Shown here piece by piece: positions 42,631 through 51,630 of a DNA stretch of 64,000 bases. Numbering within the stretch: position 1 is the first letter of the stretch; every line of letters begins with the position of its first letter. A program made the translations under genes and the position numbers. The notes under the pieces were generated by a model. That model made no database searches and had not been told where the DNA came from. It saw only the letters and a list, made by a program, of their open reading frames with translations. This stretch comes from Flavobacterium sp. ALJ2 (lineage in GTDB: Bacteria; Bacteroidota; Bacteroidia; Flavobacteriales; Flavobacteriaceae): positions 1 through 64,000 of the forward strand of contig NZ_JADNRC010000002.1 of assembly GCF_015594725.1 (NCBI RefSeq), given 5' to 3'.

Positions 42631-43287
42631 CTACTCTAAAATAATTTTAGGCAAGTTTTCATTTAACCATTTAAACTTATTCAAAATCATAATATGAGTT
42701 CCCCCTTTCACTACTTTACAGTTTGTAATATACTTTATAGGAAAAACATCATCTTGATCTCCATGAATATGAATTACATTTTCATCAATTTGGGTTCGAT
42801 CCCAAAGAATCACTTGTTCAATTGCCCAATCTAGGTAGCGAATATCGCGCACAGACAAAAACTTCTCATAAAGCTTCAATCGTTTATTTATCTTTTCACC
42901 AAAAGAAAACCTAGCCATACTCTCTACATTTAAGATCAATCGCATAGGGATTAATTTATAAGCCTTAGTCGATTTGGCAATTTTCATTCTTCTAGGAAAC
43001 TCAGCATTGCTTTTCACACTCGAAATAATAATTACTTTTCTAGCTTTTATATGCCTTGCCATTTCCTGAACCATGATACCTCCAAAAGACACTCCAATTA
43101 AAATAGGATTTTGATGTTTTATATTTTGAGTAATTCTTTTAGCATAATCTGATAAAGGTTCGCCATCAAGTGGTATTTCCCATTCTAACAAATGCATTTC
43201 AAAAATATCTTCTGGCAATGTAATCCTCTCAAAAATAGTTGTACTTGCCGCAAGACCAGGCATGAAATAAACAGGAACTTTACTCAT
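42631..43287 (-). CDS. Alpha/beta hydrolase
   Basis: 218 residues. The nucleophile elbow is GVSFGG (about 65-70) with the serine, preceded by the oxyanion strand VYFMPGLAAS (about 5-14). The acid is in HGDQDDVFP (about 178-186) and the histidine in KGGTHIMI (about 196-203). This is a small, cap-poor hydrolase as found widely in Flavobacteria; the substrate is unknown. An in-frame ATG two codons upstream is equally possible as start. Confidence 0.85.
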   Translation of the reverse strand: MSKVPVYFMPGLAASTTIFERITLPEDIFEMHLLEWEIPLDGEPLSDYAKRITQNIKHQNPILIGVSFGGIMVQEMARHIKARKVIIISSVKSNAEFPRRMKIAKSTKAYKLIPMRLILNVESMARFSFGEKINKRLKLYEKFLSVRDIRYLDWAIEQVILWDRTQIDENVIHIHGDQDDVFPIKYITNCKVVKGGTHIMILNKFKWLNENLPKIILE

Positions 43288-43597
43288 AATCACATTTCTA
43301 ATATTAACAACAACGAAAAAACTATTATTGATATAAAATTATTGTTTTTTAACGACTCTAGCTCTCTTTTTACAATAATATTATCACTTAAAATCATAGT
43401 AAACCCGCTTACTCACAACAGTTTTAAAAATGTAAAACATTTCTCATTCACAAAATCATTTGTTATTGAATATCAAATGATTACCTTTGCATCAGAAATA
43501 ATTTATTTCTAACAATATATTACAAGAGGTCCTCATCGACCTTTTCACAGGGTTCATTTCTTCTTTTTTTTTAAATACCACATAAAAAACAAATAAT
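43288..43597. other. Intergenic region with promoter and folded leader of the acetyltransferase gene
   Basis: The left 150 bp are AT-rich with no recognised element. The right half holds a promoter (43459-43489) and a leader of about 100 nt. The leader contains hairpin GAAATAA/TTATTTC (43495-43509), two mutually exclusive pairings AGGTC/GACCT and GAGG/CCTC at 43526-43542, and a run of nine T (43564-43572). No gene was seen. Confidence 0.5.
43459..43489 (+). promoter_or_regulatory. Promoter of the small acetyltransferase gene
   Basis: TTTG (43459-43462), 19 nt spacer and -7 box TACCTTTG (43482-43489), matching the Bacteroidota consensus. The start codon is about 100 nt further, so the leader is unusually long for this organism. 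Confidence 0.7.
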
Positions 43598-43900
43598 ATG
43601 GAAACTATTTCAGCAATGGAAATCAAAGACAATACCTTTGCAAGACAATTTGAAATCTCAACACCTACAGGATTAGTAACAATCGAATACTCTTTTCAAG
43701 AAAAAAAAATATTTCTAACAAAAATAAACACTCCCGAATCATTTGACGATCAGGAACTTTTTTATAATATGCTTAAAAGCATAATGGAAATTTCAATTGA
43801 ACGAAAATTAAAAGTAGTCCCTATTCATCCTAAAATTGCAACTTTCTTTAAGAAAAACCCAATTTACAAAGAACTACTTCCGCCTGGTATCCGAATTTAA
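43598..43900 (+). CDS. Small GNAT-like N-acetyltransferase (YjdJ type)
   Basis: 100 residues. A strand-rich start (FARQFEISTPTGLVTIEYSF) is followed by the helix FYNMLKSIMEISIERKLKVV and the closing PIHPKIATFFKKNPIYKELL, which resembles the acetyl-CoA-binding turn of the compact YjdJ-like GNAT proteins. The acceptor is unknown. The stop codon overlaps the stop of the convergent anion transporter gene by 4 nt. Confidence 0.6.
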   Translation: METISAMEIKDNTFARQFEISTPTGLVTIEYSFQEKKIFLTKINTPESFDDQELFYNMLKSIMEISIERKLKVVPIHPKIATFFKKNPIYKELLPPGIRI

Positions 43901-45327
43901 TAATAACCGATTATATTCATCCACAACCCTCCTATCACCATATAAATGAGTAATAGGACAAGACCTGTTACAAGACCTTTTACCCACCAACTCTTTAAAT
44001 CGACATAGCCGCTACCAAAAAACACAGGAGCTGGTCCATGACCGTAATGGGTTAATGTACCATAAAGCGACCCAACAAATCCAAGCATAAAAGCCAATAG
44101 TAACCCCGGAACTCCCAAAGAAACCCCGACCCCTAATAACGCCGCATACATTGCCGCTACGTGAGCCGTTGCACTCGCAAAAAGATAATGACTAAAAAAG
44201 TAAACAAGAATTATAATAGGAAAAGCCATTTGCCAACTTAACCCCCCTATTTGCTCTTTTACCAAATCACTAAACCATCCGATAAAACCTAATTCATTGA
44301 GCGAACTAGCCATCATTACCAAAACCGAAAACCATACGATAGTATCCCAAGCTCCCTTCTCTGATTTTACATCTTCCCAAGTTAACACTGAAGTTAATAA
44401 CAAAATTACCAACCCAATGAAAGCTGTTGTTGTAGCATCAATAGAAAACAAATCACCCGTCATCCAAAGAAACAACAAGATAAAAAACGTTAATAACATT
44501 AACCATTCATTTCTAGAGATTGGCCCCATGTCTTTTAGCTTTTGCTTCGCAATTCCTGGAGCATCGGCTGTCGATTTTAATTCAGGCGGATAAATTTTAT
44601 ACAATACTAAAGGAATTACAAAAAAAGCAACTAACCCCGGTACAATCGCAGCAAGCGCCCAAGACATCCAAGTTATTTTAATCCCTAAATTTAAGGCAAA
44701 CTTTTGACACATAGGATTACTTGCTGTTCCTGTTAAAAACATTGAGGATGATATAAGATTCATATTGTAACTATTCAATGTCAAAAACGAACCTAACTTC
44801 TTGTGTGTTTCAGGCTTATCTGGCTCTGACCCAAAACTTATCGCCATCGATTTCATAATGGGATAGATAATCCCTCCTCCCCTAGCCGTATTACTAGGAA
44901 CAGCAGGAGCAAGACATAAATCAGCAAGCCCTAATCCATAAGCAAGCCCTAATGAACTTTTCCCAAATATTCTTATAAAAATAAAAGCGATTCTATTTCC
45001 AAGTCCAGTCTTAATAAATCCGCGTGCTATAAAAAATGAAATTCCTATTAGCCATATCACTTTATCACCAAATCCTCTTAAAGCCAATGTTATCGATTTC
45101 CCAGCTTCGCCAGGCGCCAATACCTGCGAGAATGCTGTAACAGCTATTGCAATCATACACATAGTCCCCATAGGGGCTGCCTTTAAAATAATCCCGAGAA
45201 TAGTCGCCACAAAAATAGCAAACAAATGCCAAGCTTCTTCTTTAACACCTTCGGGAGCTGGAATAATCCAAAGAGCAATACCAATTGCAAATGTTATTAA
45301 TGTTTGAGGAATTTTTACTTCTTTCAT
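43897..45327 (-). CDS. DASS-family anion (dicarboxylate) transporter
   Basis: 476 residues with about 12 membrane helices. DASS/CitT marks include IWLIGISFFIARGFIKTGLG (about 91-110), APAVPSNTARGGGIIYPI (about 140-157), FLTGTASNPMCQKFA and the closing GYVDLKSWWVKGLVTG. These carriers exchange or co-transport dicarboxylates such as malate, succinate or 2-oxoglutarate. It follows a porin gene by 20 nt on the same strand, which suggests a two-step uptake route through both membranes. Confidence 0.9.
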   Translation of the reverse strand: MKEVKIPQTLITFAIGIALWIIPAPEGVKEEAWHLFAIFVATILGIILKAAPMGTMCMIAIAVTAFSQVLAPGEAGKSITLALRGFGDKVIWLIGISFFIARGFIKTGLGNRIAFIFIRIFGKSSLGLAYGLGLADLCLAPAVPSNTARGGGIIYPIMKSMAISFGSEPDKPETHKKLGSFLTLNSYNMNLISSSMFLTGTASNPMCQKFALNLGIKITWMSWALAAIVPGLVAFFVIPLVLYKIYPPELKSTADAPGIAKQKLKDMGPISRNEWLMLLTFFILLFLWMTGDLFSIDATTTAFIGLVILLLTSVLTWEDVKSEKGAWDTIVWFSVLVMMASSLNELGFIGWFSDLVKEQIGGLSWQMAFPIIILVYFFSHYLFASATAHVAAMYAALLGVGVSLGVPGLLLAFMLGFVGSLYGTLTHYGHGPAPVFFGSGYVDLKSWWVKGLVTGLVLLLIYMVIGGLWMNIIGYY

Positions 45328-45347
45328 AATATGGAAATTAAATTATA

Positions 45348-46499
45348 TTAAAGTCTAGTTTGAAATTGAACGATAAATAAATTATCATTATACATAGATG
45401 TATTAGGGATATTCTTATCATACCTATCGATTTCAAATCCTAATTCAATTCTGCCAGTATAAGCCTTTCCAAATTCAAGACTCAACATCGGTGTATATGT
45501 TTTACGAACATTTGAATTTAATTTGAAATTAGTATCAAAAGACTCATAACGACATGAAAACTCTAAAGAAGTCAGTTTTTTATAATCTATACGGTATCTC
45601 AAATTTGGCATAACATAATACCCGCGCATCTGATAATCATCTGCATGCAATGTCCTACCATCTACTGGTAATGAAAAATATAAATTATGATTCGTCCCCT
45701 GTTTATACTCAAGCTGCAGATCAAAAGTAAATTTATCCGTAAGTTTAAAATCACTCGTAATGTCAGCTCCTAAAGCAAAAACATCCTGATTAAATACTTT
45801 TCCTGTCCCACCATTTAATCCTAAATTAATTTTATGCAGTTTAGACAATCCAAAAACCCATCTTGTAGAATATTGTTTTCCGCTGTCTTTATCTTTTTCC
45901 TGATTTCTCCCAGTCCCATTTAAGATAGAAATAGCATAACTTACAGGAAGACTTCCAACATCAAAAGAACCTGTTGCAGAAGCCCCTATTTGAAAGCTCG
46001 TCCAACCATTTTTCCCAAATTCATAATATTGATTTGAGAAATCAAAAGACTTAATAACATCTACAGGAACAAGCTCTTCTATACCAAAAGCTGGTCGGAA
46101 CTGTCCTCCTGTTACTGCAAAATACTTACTAAAAGTATATTTTGCATAAGCATTTTCAAGAACTTTATTTTTAGGATCCGATTTAAAATCAGCTAAATTT
46201 ACTAAAATCACCACTTCTGTTTGCTCACTCAATTTTGTATTTAACCCAACACGCATTCTTTTAACATCAAATGAAGTTTGAGTAACTTCTCCCGTTGAAT
46301 TGTGAACTCCAAGAACATCTACATTATCTGAAAGCGCTCCTAAAAATCGAGCTTGAAAAAGTCCTTTAAACTGAAATTGTGGATATTTTACAGTTTTATC
46401 AGAATTCGTTGTAGCCTGATTTACATCAACTTGAGCATTCAAAAAATAAGGAACCATTAAGATAGCGAATACAATTTTAATTAGCGAAAACTTCCCCAT
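45348..46499 (-). CDS. Phosphate-selective porin O/P family outer-membrane protein
   Basis: 383 residues with a signal peptide (ending FLNAQ, about 22). The mature protein is a beta-barrel: KGLFQARFLGAL as the first strand, RMRVGLNTKLSEQTEVVILV, GGQFRPAFGIEELVPVD and a final aromatic strand IVQFQTRL. This is the Porin_O_P pattern. It would let anions pass the outer membrane; its partner downstream is a DASS transporter, so organic anions are as likely as phosphate. Confidence 0.85.
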   Translation of the reverse strand: MGKFSLIKIVFAILMVPYFLNAQVDVNQATTNSDKTVKYPQFQFKGLFQARFLGALSDNVDVLGVHNSTGEVTQTSFDVKRMRVGLNTKLSEQTEVVILVNLADFKSDPKNKVLENAYAKYTFSKYFAVTGGQFRPAFGIEELVPVDVIKSFDFSNQYYEFGKNGWTSFQIGASATGSFDVGSLPVSYAISILNGTGRNQEKDKDSGKQYSTRWVFGLSKLHKINLGLNGGTGKVFNQDVFALGADITSDFKLTDKFTFDLQLEYKQGTNHNLYFSLPVDGRTLHADDYQMRGYYVMPNLRYRIDYKKLTSLEFSCRYESFDTNFKLNSNVRKTYTPMLSLEFGKAYTGRIELGFEIDRYDKNIPNTSMYNDNLFIVQFQTRL

Positions 46500-46571
46500 G
46501 AGTATATTTTAAATAAAAATTTAAACTAGTAATTAATCAATACGCAAAATTTGATTTTTAAATCCGCTCTC

Positions 46572-47777
46572 TTATCTCCTGTTAGCCCCTTCATTTACAG
46601 GCCTTGTTCCTGCTGGTCTAGTTACTGGCCTTGTCGTTGCTGGCTGCACAGGTCTAACAGCAGGTCGCGTTGATTGGGCGGCTGGAGTAACTGGACGTGT
46701 TGCTGGCCTTGTTACTGGCTGTGTTGGCCTGGCAACTGGTCTCGTTGATGGATTAGTTGGAGTTACCGGACGTGCAGTTGGCCTTGTTGTTTCTGCTCCC
46801 GGTCTAGTCGCTGGAGTTGTAGGACGAGTTACTGGCCTAGTCGTATTTCCTGGTCTGGTTGATGGAGTTGTAGGACGCGTTGTTGGCCTAGTCGCATTTC
46901 CCGGTCTAGATGGCCTAGTAGAAGTAACTGGTGCTGGTTTTTTATAATCTCTTCCATTATAGGTAGAATTATAGCGCCCGTTGGTTCTATTAGTTCTAAC
47001 AACTACTGATGTATTTCTTCTACTAACATAATTATTATAATACCTAGGATATCTTATAACAGCTGTCCTCTGATAATAAGGACTTCTGTAATAATGCCCA
47101 TGATATCCCCAATAATCATGATAATAAACTGGACGCCAAGGGCGCCAGTACGAAGGATAGTACCCCCAGTGCCAAGGAGACCTATATACTACATATACGG
47201 GAGAAAACAAAAATACAACCACTGGCCATGCACTTACACTAGTACTCACATAACTTGGACTAGTTGTTGTATTATAATTATTAGTTGTATTATTATTTAC
47301 AATTACAGTAGCTTCTCCTTTGTATCCCGGATTAGGTGTTCCTGAAACAGCATCTGAAGGTTCTACAATATAATTTTTACCATATAATTCTTCGTCACCT
47401 ATAGCCTGAACATGCACCTTGTTCTTTTTATCCCTAGTTACCTCAATCACAGCAACATCTTGTGTTTCTTTACTATTCACAGCTACCTGAAGTACAATTA
47501 CATGAGTACTACCTTCCTTATGGCCTTCTACCTCAATATAATCGATTTCCCCATCATTATTTAGGTCTAAATTATTAACCTTGCTATCTGGATCATTTAA
47601 TGCTCTTTCAAAATCTTCTAATGTTTTTGATTTTTGAAAAACATCTAATACTGCAAATAAATTAAGATTATCACCAGGTAACCCCAAAGCAACTGGCTCA
47701 TCATTTATTTGAGAAAACACAGGAAGACTAAACGAACTAGTCAACATAATAGCTAAAAATAATAGATTTTTTTTCAT
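46572..47777 (-). CDS. Exported protein with aromatic middle and TRP-rich repeat tail
   Basis: 401 residues with a signal peptide (1-22). The N-terminal part (about 25-170) contains an EF-hand-like DLNNDGEIDYIEVEG and a strand-rich domain. A hydrophobic stretch (about 181-195) precedes a Tyr/Trp/His-rich patch (about 198-255: SPWHWGYYPSYWRPWRPV). The tail (about 275-401) is a low-complexity array of TRP, TRPV, TRPTTP and TRPG units, very basic. The tail could bind peptidoglycan or other polyanions; no function is known. Confidence 0.7.
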   Translation of the reverse strand: MKKNLLFLAIMLTSSFSLPVFSQINDEPVALGLPGDNLNLFAVLDVFQKSKTLEDFERALNDPDSKVNNLDLNNDGEIDYIEVEGHKEGSTHVIVLQVAVNSKETQDVAVIEVTRDKKNKVHVQAIGDEELYGKNYIVEPSDAVSGTPNPGYKGEATVIVNNNTTNNYNTTTSPSYVSTSVSAWPVVVFLFSPVYVVYRSPWHWGYYPSYWRPWRPVYYHDYWGYHGHYYRSPYYQRTAVIRYPRYYNNYVSRRNTSVVVRTNRTNGRYNSTYNGRDYKKPAPVTSTRPSRPGNATRPTTRPTTPSTRPGNTTRPVTRPTTPATRPGAETTRPTARPVTPTNPSTRPVARPTQPVTRPATRPVTPAAQSTRPAVRPVQPATTRPVTRPAGTRPVNEGANRR

Positions 47778-48045
47778 GTTAATAAGTAGTTAATTTATTA
47801 AATATATATACTAAGGTATAAAAAAACAAATAAAGTTCTATATCATCAAAAAAATTTCTATTTTCTTAATGAAAGCTATAGTGAGTTTTTAAATGCGATT
47901 ATGTATTTACTTATTACAAAACAAAGATTGTAAGACTAATATTCTTAACTTTGCGAATAACTGTATTTCATATACAATCATTCTATTTATAAAATCTTAC
48001 AAAATATATTTAGATTTATCATATAATAGAAACAAAAAACATACA

Positions 48046-49428
48046 ATGAGAAAACTTTCACCTATTTTCTTTTTCTTTCTTTCATTAACTTATGGATATG
48101 CCCAAATTGAAGTCTCTCCAACTTTAGAAGAGGCCATTAATAAAGCGTTAGAAAAAAGTAATTCTTTAAAAAACAAAGACCTCGATATTGAAAAATTAAA
48201 TCTTCAAGAGAAAGGAATTTGGAACAAATACATTCCTACTGTCGAAGCAAGTGCACTATACACGTATTTTGATAATAAACTAACGGTAGATCTTCCTACT
48301 GCTACTATTCCTATTGTAAATTATCCTTTATTTGACGGAAAAACAGCCTTTAAAAATTACGGAAACCTTTTTAATGGAAGCGTAATGGCTAAAACAGTTT
48401 TATTTAGTGGTATGCAAATTCCAAATGGAGCCAAAGCAATACACGAAAAAACCAAAGGAACTGCATTTTTAAAAGAATCCGAGAAAGATGGAATCATAAA
48501 AGATGTCATTAATACCTTTGATCAATTAGAGTTATTAAAAGAAATTGACAGACTAATAAAAGAAAGTGAAAAACGATTAGATACCGAAACCAAACGTGTT
48601 GCAAAAGCAATAGAACAAGGTCTTGCAATTCCTTACGATAGAGATAAAATCAAATTAGCCTCACTTGAATTAGCTTCTAAAAAAATTGAACTGGACGGAA
48701 AACGAAAATTAGTTTATAAAAAAATTCAGTACTTAACAGGGTACTCTATTGCCGAAATAGAAAATGTGCATTATGACTTGGTTCCGTATTTAATTACAAA
48801 TGAAAAATTAAGTACTCAAAACAAACAAGAAATAAAAGCTTTGGAGTCTTTTAAAACTGCATATGAATATTTACTAAAAAAAGAAAAAGGCACTTATTTA
48901 CCAACCTTAGGAGCATTTGGGGGTGTTTCTTATTCAAGTTTATTTAATGCCAATGCTACAACACCAATAATTACTGGAATAAATCAAGCATTATATTTAG
49001 GACTAAACGAGGCAACCATAAGCAACAACTGGGTTGTAGGCGCAGCGATGAAATGGGAGGTTTTTTCAGGTTTTGAAAGAAAACATAAAGTACACGAAGC
49101 CAAAATTAATATCGAACAGATGCAAAACCAGATTGATGACACTAAAGAAAAACTAGAATTATTACTTGAAAAAAACTTAGTTGACTATAGTGTACTAACA
49201 CAAAAAATTGACATTACTCAACAACAAGAAAAAGTAGCAGGCAATAATTTAAATCTTGCCATAAAACAATACAAGGAAGGTCTTATCAATATATCGGAAC
49301 GTCTTGAAGCCGAAAATGATTCTTATAAAGCATCAGTAAACAAAACAACTACCTTAATCGAACAACGATTATCTGCTATTGAAACAATAATTTCTACTGG
49401 CGATTTATCAAAAAAACTATCTAAATAA
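48046..49428 (+). CDS. TolC-family outer-membrane efflux protein
   Basis: About 460 residues from ATG 48046, which starts a clean signal peptide (MRKLSPIFFFFLSLTYGYAQ). Long helices with two repeated halves follow, e.g. LEEAINKALEKSNSLKNKDL (about 26-45) and AVAGNNLNLAIKQYKEGLIN-like near the end, typical of TolC. A longer reading to 47893 adds 51 residues without signal character and is rejected. It heads an export operon with an HlyD-type adaptor (12 nt later) and an ABC-2 permease. Confidence 0.88.
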   Translation: MRKLSPIFFFFLSLTYGYAQIEVSPTLEEAINKALEKSNSLKNKDLDIEKLNLQEKGIWNKYIPTVEASALYTYFDNKLTVDLPTATIPIVNYPLFDGKTAFKNYGNLFNGSVMAKTVLFSGMQIPNGAKAIHEKTKGTAFLKESEKDGIIKDVINTFDQLELLKEIDRLIKESEKRLDTETKRVAKAIEQGLAIPYDRDKIKLASLELASKKIELDGKRKLVYKKIQYLTGYSIAEIENVHYDLVPYLITNEKLSTQNKQEIKALESFKTAYEYLLKKEKGTYLPTLGAFGGVSYSSLFNANATTPIITGINQALYLGLNEATISNNWVVGAAMKWEVFSGFERKHKVHEAKINIEQMQNQIDDTKEKLELLLEKNLVDYSVLTQKIDITQQQEKVAGNNLNLAIKQYKEGLINISERLEAENDSYKASVNKTTTLIEQRLSAIETIISTGDLSKKLSK

Positions 49429-49440
49429 AAGTTCTATTTT

Positions 49441-50394
49441 ATGAAAAAAGCAATTATTATAATCAATTTAATTTTCATTTTTACAAGTTGTAAAAATGAA
49501 AAAAAAGAAAATCTGATTCAGGGAAAAATAGAAAAAGAACAAATTGCAGTTGTTAGCAAAATTCCTGGGAAAATTTTAAAAATATTTATCAAAGAAGGAG
49601 ATATTGTCCAAAAAGGAGATACCCTTGCAATTCTTGACATTCCAGAAGTAGATGCTAAAAAAAATCAAGCTGAAGGAGCTGTTATATCTGCAAAAGCACA
49701 ATATAAAATGGCAGTAAAAGGAGCTACTGAAAACCAAATTAAACAGCTGGAAGCAAAAAAAATGGGATTAAAAGAACAGTATGAATTTGCTCAAAAATCG
49801 ATTAAACGATTAACAAATATGCTCAAAGACTCCTTAATATCACAACAAACTTATGACGAAACTTTCGCTAAATACCAAGGGGCTCAAGCTCAATATAACG
49901 CTGTTATTGCTGAACTAGACGATGCGAAAAAAGGAGCTCGTATTGAGCAACAAACAATGGCTTTAGGTCAACAAGATAGAGCACTTGGAGCGTTACAAGA
50001 AGTAGAAACTGCCGATAAAGAACGCTATATTGTAGCTCCTCAAGACATGAGCATCGAAACTATAACTTTAACTATCGGCGAGCTAGCATTACCAGGTTAC
50101 ACCTTATTTAATGGTTATATCGCTAACAGTACTTACTTCCGCTTTACGATACCTGAAAATCAATTAGAAAAATTAAAAAAGGGACAAGAAGTAACAGTAC
50201 ATGTTCCTTATAAAAAAACAGACATAAAAGGAAATATTAGCACAATAAAACAACTGGGAGCCTATGGAAATATTGCAACCGCATACCCAGATTATGAAAT
50301 GCAGGAAAGTTTATTCGAAATAAAAATAACACCTTCCAATGCCAATGAAACAAAAGATTTAATTACGAAAACAACTGTTACTTTATCTCTTTAA
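49441..50394 (+). CDS. HlyD/MFP-family periplasmic adaptor lipoprotein
   Basis: 317 residues. Lipobox FIFTSC (Cys about 17). The biotinyl-lipoyl-like half (VVSKIPGKILKIFIKEGDIV, about 37-56) and its partner IVAPQDMSIETITLTIGELA (about 196-215) flank a coiled-coil hairpin (about 75-190). It bridges the inner-membrane transporter to TolC. It ends 2 nt before the permease start. Confidence 0.9.
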   Translation: MKKAIIIINLIFIFTSCKNEKKENLIQGKIEKEQIAVVSKIPGKILKIFIKEGDIVQKGDTLAILDIPEVDAKKNQAEGAVISAKAQYKMAVKGATENQIKQLEAKKMGLKEQYEFAQKSIKRLTNMLKDSLISQQTYDETFAKYQGAQAQYNAVIAELDDAKKGARIEQQTMALGQQDRALGALQEVETADKERYIVAPQDMSIETITLTIGELALPGYTLFNGYIANSTYFRFTIPENQLEKLKKGQEVTVHVPYKKTDIKGNISTIKQLGAYGNIATAYPDYEMQESLFEIKITPSNANETKDLITKTTVTLSL

Positions 50395-50396
50395 CT

Positions 50397-51554
50397 ATGC
50401 AAAATTTCTTTTCATTGCTTAAACGGGAATTCAAATTATTCTGGCAAAACAAAGTGCTTCGAATACTTTTTATTGGTGCACCAATACTTTATGGCGTCTT
50501 ATTAGGTTATGTTTACGGCAAGGGTAAAGTTACCGATTTACCCATAATTGTTGTAGATCAAGATCGTACCGAGATGAGTTCAAAAGCAATTCAGATGTTT
50601 GAAGATAATGAAGTAATACATATTGCTTCAATTCTATACGATCAAAACAATCTTTCTCAGATTGCCATAAAAAAAGAAGCTACTTGTGTTGTTATCATAC
50701 CAAAGGGGTTTGAAAAAATGACACTCACAAAAAAGTACCCTGAAATTACAACCATCGTAAATACTTCTAATGTTTTAACTGCCAATTACGCATCAACAGC
50801 AATACAAGTTTGCCTTGGAACATTAAAGGCTGGTGTTCAAATTGAAACTTTAAGAAAACAAGGTGTACCCGAAAACTTACTTATGTCACAATACGAACCT
50901 TTTAAGACAACTTTTATAAAGAAATACAACCGAAGCACCAACTATATGTATTTTCTTTGGCCAGGTGTTTTAGCAACCGTCTTACAACAAGTACTTTTAC
51001 TAGGGCTAGCACTTTCTTTTGCGTCTGAATTTGAAAATGGAACTTTTAAAGACTTAGTTAAAAGATGCCCTTCAATTGTAAAACTCATGATTGTAAAAAT
51101 AACACCTTATATGCTAATGAGTTTGGGCATTTGGTTTGTATACTGGCTCTTTACTTTATGGTTTAGACTTCCTTTTTATGAAAATTTACTTCCACTAACA
51201 TTCATAGCAGGGATTTTTGTACTATCCGTTTCTTTTATTGGAATCCTGGTAAGCATTTTAGTCCCCAGTCAACTGAAAGCTACAGAAATACTAATGGTTA
51301 TTGCGACTCCTAGTTTTATCCTAAGCGGATTTACTTGGCCTTTAAGTCAAATGCCACAAGCTGTACAGGCAATTGCTAATGTAATTCCATTAACGCATTT
51401 TTTAAAAGCATTTAGAATATTAATAATCGAAAATGGAACGTTCTCACAAACTACAAAACCTATTTGGAATATGATTATTATAGGATTAGTTTGTTCAATT
51501 ACCGCTTATATTGCCTTATACTATAAGAAAAAAAATGTTTTAAAAGAGATTTAG
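50397..51554 (+). CDS. ABC-2 type transporter permease
   Basis: 385 residues. One N-terminal helix (about 20-38, RILFIGAPILYGVLLGYVYG) is followed by a large periplasmic domain (about 45-170) and five C-terminal helices (about 180-380), with the ABC-2 motif SGFTWPLSQMPQAVQAIANV (about 301-320). It resembles YhhJ/YbhR-type drug exporters. No ATP-binding subunit is encoded in the operon; the ABC-F protein next door is of a different class. The ATPase must come from elsewhere or be absent. Confidence 0.88.
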   Translation: MQNFFSLLKREFKLFWQNKVLRILFIGAPILYGVLLGYVYGKGKVTDLPIIVVDQDRTEMSSKAIQMFEDNEVIHIASILYDQNNLSQIAIKKEATCVVIIPKGFEKMTLTKKYPEITTIVNTSNVLTANYASTAIQVCLGTLKAGVQIETLRKQGVPENLLMSQYEPFKTTFIKKYNRSTNYMYFLWPGVLATVLQQVLLLGLALSFASEFENGTFKDLVKRCPSIVKLMIVKITPYMLMSLGIWFVYWLFTLWFRLPFYENLLPLTFIAGIFVLSVSFIGILVSILVPSQLKATEILMVIATPSFILSGFTWPLSQMPQAVQAIANVIPLTHFLKAFRILIIENGTFSQTTKPIWNMIIIGLVCSITAYIALYYKKKNVLKEI

Positions 51555-51573
51555 ACTCCCAATTATCAGACAT

Positions 51574-51615
51574 AAAAAAACGGCATAAGTAGTTCATCTC
51601 TTATGCCGTTTTCTT
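51574..51615. terminator. Bidirectional terminator after the exporter operon
   Basis: AAAACGGCATAAG pairs with CTTATGCCGTTTT around a 10-nt loop, flanked by A and T runs. It separates convergent genes. Confidence 0.92.
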
Positions 51616-51630
51616 TATTAAAATATAAGA

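Noticed and set aside
42780-42800. GGGTTCGATCCC resembling a tRNA T-arm
   Set aside because: It lies inside the hydrolase coding sequence and no acceptor, D or anticodon arms can be drawn around it.
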